A stretch of 64,000 nucleotides of DNA. It comes from Achromobacter pestifer (GTDB taxonomy: Bacteria > Pseudomonadota > Gammaproteobacteria > Burkholderiales > Burkholderiaceae_B). The position numbers were made by a program, and so were the translations under genes. This document shows positions 8,840 to 17,208 of this stretch, piece by piece. The notes below the pieces were generated by a model. That model saw only the letters and a list, made by a program, of their open reading frames with translations. It was not told where the DNA came from and ran no database searches. The stretch spans positions 124,001 through 188,000 of the forward strand of contig NZ_CADIJX010000003.1 in assembly GCF_902859625.1 (NCBI RefSeq), written 5' to 3'. Position 1 is the first letter of the stretch; every line of letters starts with the position of its first letter.

Positions 8840-10390
8840 ATGTCCGACAGCCCGATGCTTCGCCCGTCTTCCCCTCAATCCCCCCAAAATGGCTACGTCC
8901 TGGCGGTAGACCTGGGCGGCACCCGCTTTCGTGCGGCGCTGGTGGATGACAGGGGCGGCATTGCGCATTCCTGCGCGATCGACAGCCCGGCGGGGGCAGG
9001 CGGCCAACCGGGGTGGGACGAGATCGACGCCGACGCCTGGTGGCGCGGCCTGCAAACCCTGTCCGATACCTTGGCCGGGCAGGCTGGCGCGGCGTTTGAT
9101 GCCGTGCAGGCCATTGCCATTTGCGGCGTTACGCGCACCCAGGTGTTCGTGGATGCGCAGGGCGCCGCTATCCGCCCAGCCATCACCTGGCGCGATACGC
9201 GCGCGGCCGCGGACGTGGCCGGATGGCTGGCGGCCATGCCGCCCAGCCATCCCGAATGCCAGCAGATCAACGCCTTTCACCCCTGGGCGCGCGTGGCGTG
9301 GTTGCTGCGCGCCGAGCCGCAACACGCGGCGCGGGTGCGGGTCGTGCTGGAACCCAAGGACTACCTGAACTTTCGCCTGACGGGCAGGGCGGCCAGCGAC
9401 ACGGTATCCATGGCACGCCTGTCGGCCGCCGCTCAATCGCACGGGCAGGCAACCGACCTGATGACGGCCCTGGGCGCCGATCCGGCCTGGGGGCCGCCCC
9501 TGCTGGCGCCCTTGGATGCCGTCGGCCCGGTGGTGGCCGGTTTGCCGGGCGTGCTTGCCCGTCTGGCCGGCCGCACCGTCATCGCGTGCTCCAACGACAC
9601 CTGGGCCGCCGTGGCGGGGCTGGGCGCGCTGCGCACCGGCTACGCCTACAACATCTCGGGCACGACTGAAGTCTTTGGCGCCGTGGGCGCCGAACCGGTG
9701 CAGGCGCAGGGCCTGATGACGGTGGATTGGGGCAACGGCAACCACCAGATTGGCGGCCCTGGCCAGAACGGCGCGGATACGGTGGCCTGGCTGCTGCCCT
9801 TGCTGGGCCGCGTGGGCGCGGAAGGCATGGCCGGCGTCGGCGCCGCCATGGACGTCTTGCTGAACGCGCCCCGCGATCCGCAGCCGGCCTTGTTCCTGCC
9901 TTACCTGCAAGGCGAGCGCGTTCCGTACTGGGACCCGCATCTGCGCGGGGCTTTTGTCGGCCTGAACCGCCGCCATGGTCCCGGCGATCTGGCTTGGGCC
10001 TTGCTGGAAGGCGTTGCATTCTTGAACCGCACCGTGCTGGAACGCGCCGAAGCGGCCCTGGGCGCCCCAGTCGGCGAGATCCGCTTCGGCGGCGGCGCGG
10101 CATCCAATCCGCAGTGGTGCCAGGTCAAGGCGGACATCTGCGAACGCGCCGTGGTGGTGGGCCATGCCGACCAGCCCGGCGTCATCGGCGCGGCGGTTGC
10201 CGCCTGGACCGCCCTGGGTCGATACGACAGCTTCGTGGCGGCGCAAGACGCGCTGGTTCGCATCGCACGCCGTTATGAACCCCAACCCGGCCGTGTTGGC
10301 GTCTATCGTCAACTGCGCGTTCAGTTCCAGGCTGCCGAAGCCGCGCTGACGCCCGTATCGCATGCCTTGACTGCCTTGCGCTTGCCGTAA
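8840..10390 (+). CDS. FGGY-family carbohydrate kinase (xylulokinase-like)
   Basis: A 516-residue two-domain sugar kinase. The N-terminal phosphate-binding motif is VLAVDLGGTRFRAALVD (residues about 20-36). It also shows the family stretches AICGVTRTQVFVDAQGAAIRPAITWRDTRA, YNISGTTEVFGAVG and, near the C-terminus, GEIRFGGGAASNPQWCQVKADICER, the second FGGY signature. It phosphorylates a sugar or polyol with ATP in the cytoplasm. It is followed after about 145 bp by a complete sugar ABC importer, so it probably traps that imported sugar. The exact sugar cannot be read; xylulose-type ketoses are the usual guess. Confidence 0.88.
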   Translation: MSDSPMLRPSSPQSPQNGYVLAVDLGGTRFRAALVDDRGGIAHSCAIDSPAGAGGQPGWDEIDADAWWRGLQTLSDTLAGQAGAAFDAVQAIAICGVTRTQVFVDAQGAAIRPAITWRDTRAAADVAGWLAAMPPSHPECQQINAFHPWARVAWLLRAEPQHAARVRVVLEPKDYLNFRLTGRAASDTVSMARLSAAAQSHGQATDLMTALGADPAWGPPLLAPLDAVGPVVAGLPGVLARLAGRTVIACSNDTWAAVAGLGALRTGYAYNISGTTEVFGAVGAEPVQAQGLMTVDWGNGNHQIGGPGQNGADTVAWLLPLLGRVGAEGMAGVGAAMDVLLNAPRDPQPALFLPYLQGERVPYWDPHLRGAFVGLNRRHGPGDLAWALLEGVAFLNRTVLERAEAALGAPVGEIRFGGGAASNPQWCQVKADICERAVVVGHADQPGVIGAAVAAWTALGRYDSFVAAQDALVRIARRYEPQPGRVGVYRQLRVQFQAAEAALTPVSHALTALRLP

Positions 10391-10534
10391 AAACCCTAGT
10401 GCGGTGCCGCGACAAGACCGCCCTGTCGGGCGCCGAGCGGGTATAAACTGCTACGCCATCAGGGCGTAAACGCCCGGCAGGTGGTGGATAACCCTTGCAC
10501 GACAACAAATATCAACGCAGCAAGGGTCAAGTCG

Positions 10535-11476
10535 ATGCGCGGCATCTTGGAAAAGTACGGCACGGCAATCGCGGGATTGGTCCTCGTGGGCTTCTTCGCA
10601 ATGGCCGCCCAGAATTTCGCGGCCCCCAACAATCTGTTGAACATCGCCAAGGAAACCAGCTTCCTGGCCATCATCGCCATCGGCTTCACGCTGGCGTTGG
10701 TCACGGCCGAACTGGATTTGTCCGTTGCCGACGTCGCCAGTCTGGCGGCGGTCGTTACGGGCGCGCTGGTGCATACCGGGCAGCCCGTATTGATGGCGAT
10801 CACCGCCGGCTTGGGCGTGGGTTTGCTCTGCGGCCTGGTCAACGGCATTGCCGTCACCCGCTTGCGTGTCCCCTCGCTGATCGCCACCCTGGGCATGGCC
10901 GCCATGGCGCGCGGCTTCGCCTTCATGCTGACCGACGGCGTGTCGTACGTGGGCCGCTGGCCCGCCGCCTTCACCGACCTGGCTCGCGCCAAGCCCTTCG
11001 GCATCCCGGCCCTGGTCTTGTGGATGCTGGGCACGGTGCTGGTCGCCTATTTCCTGATCAAGTGGACTCGTACCGGCGCCCGCATGACGGCGACCGGTGA
11101 AGCCGGCGAATCCGCACGGCTGGCCGGCATCAATATTCGGGCCATGAAAAGCATAGGCCTGGCCTTGTCCGGTTTGTGTGCCGGCCTGGCCGCCGTGCTG
11201 CTGACATCCAGCCTGTCTTCCGCCGCGCCCAACATGGCCGGCGACTATTTCCTGTACGCAATCGCCGCCGTCCTGCTGGGCATGACCATGTTCAACCCCG
11301 GCCACGCCAATATCCCTGGCACGCTCGTCGCCGCGCTGATCCTGAAGGTGCTGGGCAACGGCCTGGTGCTGATGGGGGCGCCGTACTACGTGCAGGACAT
11401 CGTGCTGGGCTTCATCATGATCGCGTCCGTCGCGGTGTCATCGGCCGTCCTGAAGAAAGCGGCCTTCAAATTCTGA
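10535..11476 (+). CDS. Sugar ABC transporter permease (RbsC-like)
   Basis: A 313-residue membrane protein of the ribose-type permease family (BPD_transp_2). It has about 8-10 hydrophobic segments and the family signatures FLAIIAIGFTLALVTAELDLSVADVASLAAVV and GLVNGIAVTRLRVPSLIATLGM. The cytoplasmic loop TGEAGESARLAGINIRAMK matches the coupling region. The ATG has AAGGG upstream; a GTG 54 bases earlier is a less likely start. It forms an operon with the binding protein and ATPase that follow. Confidence 0.88.
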   Translation: MRGILEKYGTAIAGLVLVGFFAMAAQNFAAPNNLLNIAKETSFLAIIAIGFTLALVTAELDLSVADVASLAAVVTGALVHTGQPVLMAITAGLGVGLLCGLVNGIAVTRLRVPSLIATLGMAAMARGFAFMLTDGVSYVGRWPAAFTDLARAKPFGIPALVLWMLGTVLVAYFLIKWTRTGARMTATGEAGESARLAGINIRAMKSIGLALSGLCAGLAAVLLTSSLSSAAPNMAGDYFLYAIAAVLLGMTMFNPGHANIPGTLVAALILKVLGNGLVLMGAPYYVQDIVLGFIMIASVAVSSAVLKKAAFKF

Positions 11477-11494
11477 TCCCAAGGGGAAACCACC

Positions 11495-12457
11495 ATGACC
11501 AAGACCTTGAAGCGCACGCTGCTGGCAAGCGCGTTTGCCGCGCAAGCGCTGATTGCCAGCGCCGCCCATGCCTTTGATGTGGGCATTGTCGCCTTCCAAA
11601 TGTCGTCCGAAACGCACGCCCGCGTGGCCAATGCCGCGGCAGAAGCCGCCCGCGCCAAAGGCTGGACGGTCACGCAGCTGAATGCCGAAGGCTCGTTGCC
11701 CAAGCTGGCCGAACAGCTGGATACGCTGGTCAACAAGAAGGTCGACGCCATCGTCGTCGCCATGGGCAAGCCCGTGGAAACCGATGCGCAATTGCAGGCC
11801 GCCAAAGAGAAAGGCATCCCCGTGGTGGGCGTCATGTCCGGCGCCAGCCCGCACATGCTGTTCGACATCGAAGTCAATGAATACGCCACCGGCGCGCAGT
11901 CCGTGCTGTACCTGCTGGGCAAGATGGGCTACCAGGGAAACATCCTGTCCGCCCGCTTTGACGGCAACTCGGGCACCCGCATCCGCGGCAAGATGCTGGA
12001 TGCCGTCCTGACGGAGAACACCGCCGTCAAGGACCTGGCCAAATTCAGCATGGCCCGAACCCAAAGCTGGCGCGACGACGTCCGCAACGGCATGCAGGCG
12101 CTGTTCCTGCGCCATCAAGGTCAATTCAAAGGCGTCTGGGCATCGTTCGACGGCCAGGCCTACGTCATTGACGACCTGCTGCAATCCCAGGGCATGAAGA
12201 AGGGCGACATCACCTTGGTGTCCGTCGATGGCGGCCCGGAAACGTATCGCCGCATCGCCGACCCCAACAGCCTGATCACCGCGACGATGATGATCCCGTT
12301 TGAACAACTGGGCAAAAGCGCCATCGATTCCATTGACCGCATCGTCGTCAAGAAGGAACCCAGGGAAACCGTGGCCGCCGGCCCCTACCTGTTCATGGAT
12401 TCCGTGCTGGTCGACGCCACCAACGTCCAGAAATTCCTGCAACCCGCCGCCAAGTAA
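11495..12457 (+). CDS. Sugar ABC transporter substrate-binding protein (RbsB-like)
   Basis: A 320-residue periplasmic protein with a signal peptide (ASAFAAQALIASAAHA) and a type I sugar-binding fold. Family segments are IVAFQMSSETHARVANAAAEAARAKGW, AEQLDTLVNKKVDAIVVAMG and ISLVSVDGG-like ITLVSVDGGPETYRRIADP. AAGGGG lies upstream of the ATG. It delivers the sugar to the permease encoded 18 bp upstream. The specificity is unknown. Confidence 0.9.
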   Translation: MTKTLKRTLLASAFAAQALIASAAHAFDVGIVAFQMSSETHARVANAAAEAARAKGWTVTQLNAEGSLPKLAEQLDTLVNKKVDAIVVAMGKPVETDAQLQAAKEKGIPVVGVMSGASPHMLFDIEVNEYATGAQSVLYLLGKMGYQGNILSARFDGNSGTRIRGKMLDAVLTENTAVKDLAKFSMARTQSWRDDVRNGMQALFLRHQGQFKGVWASFDGQAYVIDDLLQSQGMKKGDITLVSVDGGPETYRRIADPNSLITATMMIPFEQLGKSAIDSIDRIVVKKEPRETVAAGPYLFMDSVLVDATNVQKFLQPAAK

Positions 12458-12471
12458 GCAGAGCCGCCACC

Positions 12472-13212
12472 ATGACCATCGCGTTGTCGCTACGCCAGAT
12501 TCGGAAGTCCTATGGGGCGGTTGAGGCCTTGAAGGGCGTGGATCTGGACGTGCCGGAGGGCCGTGTCATGGCCATCTGCGGCGACAACGGGGCTGGCAAA
12601 TCGACGCTGATCCGCATCATCTCAGGGGCTCAGGAACCGACCGGCGGAGACCTCAGCCTGAATGGCCAGAAAGTCGTGTTCGGTTCGCCGCACGATGCGC
12701 TGGTGCAAGGCATTGCAACGATCTACCAAGACTTGGCGCTGGCGCCACGCCTGTCCATCTGGGAAAACGTCTTCATGGGCGCCGAACGGGTGCGCCGCGT
12801 GGGGCCGTTCAGCATCCTGGACAAGCGCCGCATGGCGTTGGATGCACGGGGATACTTGCAGCGGCTGTCGGTACCGATCGAAGACATGGACCGTCCGGTC
12901 GAACGCATGTCCGGCGGCCAGCGGCAAGCCGTCGCCATTGCCCGTGCACTGCGCTGGGATGCGCGCGTCGTCATCATGGACGAGCCGACGGCCGCACTGG
13001 GCGTCAAAGAAACCGCGCTGGTGCTGAACCTGGTGCGCAAGCTGCGCGAAGAAGGGCGGACAGTCATCCTGATCAGCCACAACATGGCAGACGTGGTTGC
13101 GCTGGCCGATCGCGTTGCAATCTTGAAAAGCGGCGTCAAGGTGATGGAGCGCGACGTCGCCGGGCTGGATGCGGACGCCCTGGCGCATATGGTGATGACC
13201 GGCAAGGAATGA
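12472..13212 (+). CDS. Sugar ABC transporter ATP-binding protein, single domain
   Basis: A 246-residue ATPase with Walker A GDNGAGKST (near residues 40-48), Q-loop TIYQDLAL, signature MSGGQRQ and Walker B VVIMDEPTAALG, followed by the H-loop LISHN. It carries only one nucleotide-binding domain, unlike the double-domain RbsA/XylG proteins, so it presumably works as a homodimer (FrcA type). It starts 14 bp after the binding-protein gene and is the last gene before a strong terminator. Confidence 0.92.
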   Translation: MTIALSLRQIRKSYGAVEALKGVDLDVPEGRVMAICGDNGAGKSTLIRIISGAQEPTGGDLSLNGQKVVFGSPHDALVQGIATIYQDLALAPRLSIWENVFMGAERVRRVGPFSILDKRRMALDARGYLQRLSVPIEDMDRPVERMSGGQRQAVAIARALRWDARVVIMDEPTAALGVKETALVLNLVRKLREEGRTVILISHNMADVVALADRVAILKSGVKVMERDVAGLDADALAHMVMTGKE

Positions 13213-13247
13213 TCCGGCCGGGCGCTCCCGCGTCCCAGCACCCATAG

Positions 13248-13286
13248 AAAAGGCCGCCGCCGGGTTTCCCCTGGCGGCGGCCTTTT
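13248..13286. terminator. Bidirectional intrinsic terminator
   Basis: An inverted repeat AAAAGGCCGCCGCC / GGCGGCGGCCTTTT with an 11-nt loop. T runs follow the stem in both directions. It separates the rightward sugar ABC operon from the converging parvulin gene. Confidence 0.92.
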
Positions 13287-13304
13287 AGCGTGCAGCGGCG
13301 TGAC

Positions 13305-13586
13305 TTAGTCCTTGCGGCTGGTCACTTCAACCAGGTGATAACCGAACTGGGTCTTCACCGGGCCTTGAACTTCGCCGACGGGGGCGCTGAACACGACGGT
13401 ATCGAATTCCTTGACCATCTGGCCCGGGCCGAACGTACCCAGATTGCCACCGTCACGGCTCGACGGGCAGCTGGAGTTTTCCTTGGCGACCTGGGCGAAA
13501 TCAGCGCCATTGGCAATGGCGGTCTTGAGTTCGTTGGCCTTGGCTTCGGTGGAAACGAGGATGTGACGGGCGGAGGCTTGTGCCAT
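13305..13586 (-). CDS. ppiC: Small parvulin-type peptidyl-prolyl isomerase
   Basis: A 93-residue single-domain rotamase, the size of E. coli PpiC (parvulin). The domain runs from ASARHILVSTEAKANELKTAI through FAQVAKENSSCPSSRDGGNLGTFGPGQMVKEFDTVVF to VQGPVKTQFGYHLVEVTSRKD. These include the active-site His in ARHIL and the FGYH motif. There is no signal peptide, so it is cytoplasmic. AAGGAG lies seven bases before the ATG. Confidence 0.93.
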   Translation of the reverse strand: MAQASARHILVSTEAKANELKTAIANGADFAQVAKENSSCPSSRDGGNLGTFGPGQMVKEFDTVVFSAPVGEVQGPVKTQFGYHLVEVTSRKD

Positions 13587-13745
13587 GAGGAGGCTCCTTG
13601 CAGGGCTTGATTTGGGGAGGGGAGAGTAACGCATTTGGGCGTACTCGCTACCTTGTAATCATAAACGGGGATTTGGGGGAGCTCTGAAAATAATGGTGCC
13701 AGAGTGCCAGCCGCGCGCTTGCCCACGCCGCGATTGACGCTCCTT

Positions 13746-15881
13746 TCAATCCGCCAGCCAGTTCTTGAACGGCTCCAGATCCAGGTTGCCGGGCACGTAC
13801 CAGACCTTCCGTGTCTTGTCCCATTGCGCGCCCAGTACCTTGACTGCGGCCCTGTTTTCATAAGCGACCTTGAGATCCCGGCGGCCGGGGACCTGCTCGG
13901 GAGCCGCCTGGTTTCGACGCAAGGCATTGTCCGCACGCTTTTGGGTGCTTTCCAGCTGCATCTGCGCAATGAATGGGCTGCGCCGCGTCGGGTCATCGGA
14001 GGCAATCAAGGTCAGCCGTGATTTTGTTCGGGTGGCCGCGACGTAGAAAAGATTCTCTTCTTCCCCGCGTTCCCGCAGCGGGTTCGGGAACTCGCCCGCA
14101 TCCAGGAACGGCAAGACAACATGGTCGAACTCTTTGCCCTTGGCGTTTTCGATGCAGTCCATCAGGACCATGTCCTTGTTCGGCCGCGCGCCCGCGAAGG
14201 CTTCCGCTGCCCCGATCCATTCAGAGAACTGCCGCAGGTCTTTCCCAAGATGTTGGGCGGTGGCGATGAATCCCGCCACGGATTTGGTCACGACCGACGC
14301 TTCGTAAGGGTGTACGTAGAGGCGTTGGGCCAGCTTATCCATCTCTACGATGTCACAGACCTGGTTCAGTGCCTCGTGGGCAAGCGCTCCGGGCGGCAGG
14401 CCGCGCAAGGCCGATACTGCGTTGACGATGCGAGTTCTGGCTGCAAGGCTGCCGACGCGCTGGATTTGGCCGTCGAAGAAGTGCTTCAGCGTCGAGGGCT
14501 CGCGGGAAATCGTGGACTTGGCTTCGCGCAGGTCATCAGGCTCCAGCGGAACTTCGGCAAAGGTGGCCAACGCCTCCACAATGGCCTCGCGGGTGGCGGG
14601 CGATGCGACGTTGTGAAAGTCGTCCAGCGCGATGGCGAGCATGCCGCGTAGAAACAGGATCTCGTCGCGCAGCAGGTAGCTGTTCATCGTCAAGGTGCGG
14701 TACTGGATGCCTGCGTGCATCAGTGCGTTTTCAATGGCGATGGATTGATGCCCGTCGCGCAACAGGACGCAGCTTTTGTCCAGCGCCTTGCCGTCGCGTT
14801 TCCATTGAGAAAGCGCTTCCACCACTTTGGCTCCGCATGCTTCTGGCGCCTCCGCATACGTGGCCTGTTGGATCTCGGTGCGCAACGGAAGATTCGAGTC
14901 GACGGGCTTTTGCTTGAACGCTTCCATCGCGTAGGCCAGATGAGGGCCGTGGCGATAGGTCATCGTGAGCGGGAAGCGGACGCAACCGGGAAAGCTCGTG
15001 GGGATCCGATGTTGCAGGAAGGCCTCGTCCGCGCCCAAGTGCGAATAGATGACCTGATCCTTGTCGCCGACGCCTACAAAGTAGGGGTTTCCGGTATTCA
15101 ACATCGCTTCGATGATGCAAAACGACGCTTCATTCACGTCATGCAATTCATCACAGACCAGCAGTTTGAAAGCGGGTAGCGAAGACGCCATTTCAGGGCG
15201 GGATCGCAGCATGCCGGCAAGGTCGTAGGTCGCGTCGAAATAGCCTCGGGCCTCAACGAAGCCGAACACATCGATACGCTGCTTTTCATATTCGATCGCC
15301 CACAGATAGTCGGTCAGCGGGATGCCCAGTGTTTCCGCCGTGTAGACAGGATCGCTGTCATCGTCGACAGCCAGTGTCATCGTGGCTTTCAGCTTCAGCA
15401 GGTGATTCAGGAACTGGCTGACCGCGGTGTTGTGCGTGCGGATATCGAGCAGATCGGCGTGGTCGGGGTGGTTGTACCCCACATGCTCCAGCGCCAATAG
15501 GGCAAATTGTTTTTGTTCACGCACCGACGGCATCAGGGCCGGCGTGCCGTCCTCGAAGCGCGACAGCACGCGGGCTGCGAAATCTTCAACGGTCTGTACG
15601 TTGACCCGCTTGGCGACGTTGTAGGCAATGCCCACCTCCGCCAGCCGGGCCGTCATGACTTGCCGGGCTTCGTGGGTGAAGGTAAGCGCCAGGATGTCTT
15701 CGGGGGCCATGCCCCGGCTGATCGCTTCGCCGATGCGCAGGGCGAGCGTGGTCGTTTTCGCGGCCCCGGCGTTGGCGATGACGAGGCTAATCCGGCTCTG
15801 CGACGTTTGGATCTTTCTCTGCTCGTCGGTGGGAATGAAGCCGGGAGGCGAGAATTGAGCGGAATAGGGGGATGTCGTCAT
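13746..15881 (-). CDS. UvrD/Rep-like superfamily 1 helicase with altered P-loop and DUF5710-like tail
   Basis: A 711-residue protein with the SF1A helicase motifs in order: Ia LTFTHEARQVM, II LLVCDELHDVNEA, III GVGDKDQVIYSHLGAD, IV LTMTYRHGPHLA, V NAKGKEFDHVVLPF and VI ENLFYVAATRTKSRLTL. The Walker A loop reads ANAGAAKTTT, with Ala where the Gly before the catalytic Lys is almost invariant. The last about 40 residues (AVKVLGAQWDKTRKVWYVPGNLDLEPF) resemble DUF5710, a small domain also found on topoisomerase and primase-type proteins. A TTG seven codons upstream is an alternative start; neither start has a clear ribosome site. The cellular role is unknown; DNA repair or mobile-element defence are possible. 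Confidence 0.85.
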   Translation of the reverse strand: MTTSPYSAQFSPPGFIPTDEQRKIQTSQSRISLVIANAGAAKTTTLALRIGEAISRGMAPEDILALTFTHEARQVMTARLAEVGIAYNVAKRVNVQTVEDFAARVLSRFEDGTPALMPSVREQKQFALLALEHVGYNHPDHADLLDIRTHNTAVSQFLNHLLKLKATMTLAVDDDSDPVYTAETLGIPLTDYLWAIEYEKQRIDVFGFVEARGYFDATYDLAGMLRSRPEMASSLPAFKLLVCDELHDVNEASFCIIEAMLNTGNPYFVGVGDKDQVIYSHLGADEAFLQHRIPTSFPGCVRFPLTMTYRHGPHLAYAMEAFKQKPVDSNLPLRTEIQQATYAEAPEACGAKVVEALSQWKRDGKALDKSCVLLRDGHQSIAIENALMHAGIQYRTLTMNSYLLRDEILFLRGMLAIALDDFHNVASPATREAIVEALATFAEVPLEPDDLREAKSTISREPSTLKHFFDGQIQRVGSLAARTRIVNAVSALRGLPPGALAHEALNQVCDIVEMDKLAQRLYVHPYEASVVTKSVAGFIATAQHLGKDLRQFSEWIGAAEAFAGARPNKDMVLMDCIENAKGKEFDHVVLPFLDAGEFPNPLRERGEEENLFYVAATRTKSRLTLIASDDPTRRSPFIAQMQLESTQKRADNALRRNQAAPEQVPGRRDLKVAYENRAAVKVLGAQWDKTRKVWYVPGNLDLEPFKNWLAD

Positions 15882-16038
15882 GCGTGGCGGGTGTGAGATC
15901 AAGGCGCGCAGGCTTTCTGTTCCGAAGCGTCAGAACAGAAAGCCGCTTGCTTGTGTGTATCACACTATCCCGCCTGAGCGCTTGCCAGCCCCGGGGTCAG
16001 GGCGGATGCAGGCGTCGCAGAACGCGATGGAAAACCAG

Positions 16039-17055
16039 TTACCGAACCGGCCATCCGTACATCAGGCCGCCATCCTTGTACCCGGCATTCAGGCCACGTT
16101 TCAGCTTCATCGGGCTGCTGTCGCCCAGGTTCTTCTCGAAGCTCTCGCCGTAATTGCCGATGTTCTTGATGATGTTGTAGGCCCACTTGTCATCCACCCC
16201 CAGGTTCTTGCCCATTCCTGGCGTCACGCCCAGCAGGCGCTGGACATTGGGATTCGTGCTTTTCAGCATCTCGTCCACGTTCTTCGACGTGATGCCGTAT
16301 TCCTCGGCTTCCAGCATCACGAACATCGTCCAGCGCACGACGTTGAACCACTGCTCATCGCCCTGGCGGACCATGGGGCCCAGCGGCTCCTTCGAGAAGT
16401 TCTCCGGAAGAATGTCGTACTTTTCCGGGTTCTCCAGGTTGGTGCGGGCCGCGGCCAACTGCGATTTGTCGCCGGTGAAGGCGTCGCAGCGTCCCACGGC
16501 GAAGGCGCGGATGATCTCGTCCAGGCGTTCCACGACAACCGGTTTGAAGACGATGTTCTGCGAGCGGAACCAGTCGGACAGGTTCAGTTCGGTGGTCGTG
16601 CCGGGTTGCACGCACACGGTCGCGCCATCCAGTTCCTTGGCGCTCTTCACGTTCAGGGACTTGTTCACCATGATGCCCTGGCTGTCGTAGTAGTTCACGC
16701 CGACGCCGATCAAGCCCAGGGTGGTGTCTCGGGTCAGGGACAGGGTGGTGTTGCGCGGCAGGACGTCGACCTCACCGGACTGCAAGGCGGTAAAGCGCTG
16801 CACGGCGCTTACCGCCATGATCTTGGATTTGGACGCATCGCCAAACATGGTGATGGCAAGCGCACGGCACAGGTCGACGTCCAGGCCGATCCATCCACCC
16901 TTGCTGTCGTTCACCGAAAAGCCCGCGACACCCGTGGAGACGCCGCATTGAACAAAGCCCTTGCTCTTGATGCTGTCGAAAGTCACGCCTGCGTGGGCGG
17001 TCCAGGACGAGAGGAATAAGGCGGTGCCTGCCGCAGCCAGTTTGAGTGCTTTCAT
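16039..17055 (-). CDS. Amino-acid ABC substrate-binding protein (AapJ/BztA type, orphan)
   Basis: A 338-residue periplasmic binding protein of the general L-amino-acid family. It has signal peptide AAAGTALFLSSWTAHA, then FDSIKSKGFVQCGVSTGVAGFSVNDSKGGWIGLDVDLCRALA. The AapJ-type features DVLPRNTTLSLTRDT, GTTTELNLSDWFR and the C-terminal NAGYKDGGLMYGWPVR follow. GGAGACACC directly precedes the ATG. The permease and ATPase partners (AapQMP) are not in the window. It lies 153 bp downstream of the nic molybdopterin gene on the same strand, but nothing links it to nicotinate. Confidence 0.92.
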   Translation of the reverse strand: MKALKLAAAGTALFLSSWTAHAGVTFDSIKSKGFVQCGVSTGVAGFSVNDSKGGWIGLDVDLCRALAITMFGDASKSKIMAVSAVQRFTALQSGEVDVLPRNTTLSLTRDTTLGLIGVGVNYYDSQGIMVNKSLNVKSAKELDGATVCVQPGTTTELNLSDWFRSQNIVFKPVVVERLDEIIRAFAVGRCDAFTGDKSQLAAARTNLENPEKYDILPENFSKEPLGPMVRQGDEQWFNVVRWTMFVMLEAEEYGITSKNVDEMLKSTNPNVQRLLGVTPGMGKNLGVDDKWAYNIIKNIGNYGESFEKNLGDSSPMKLKRGLNAGYKDGGLMYGWPVR

Positions 17056-17208
17056 GGTGTCTCCGCGCAGAATGCGCATGGGTATTCTTCAGCCAATAGG
17101 CTGATGTGCGCGGAATGGTAGCCATGGGGCCCGGGCGGGAGTATCAGGGAATTCCCGTTAAATCCACCCAGCGGAATTTGCGAAGGAGTGCTGGCCTGAT
17201 AAGGCCCG

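Noticed and set aside
8717..10363. Long leftward reading frame upstream of the YegP-like start, antisense to the sugar kinase
   Set aside because: It mirrors the third-codon-position GC bias of the kinase gene and has no family match; the YegP-like start is fixed by a good ribosome site.
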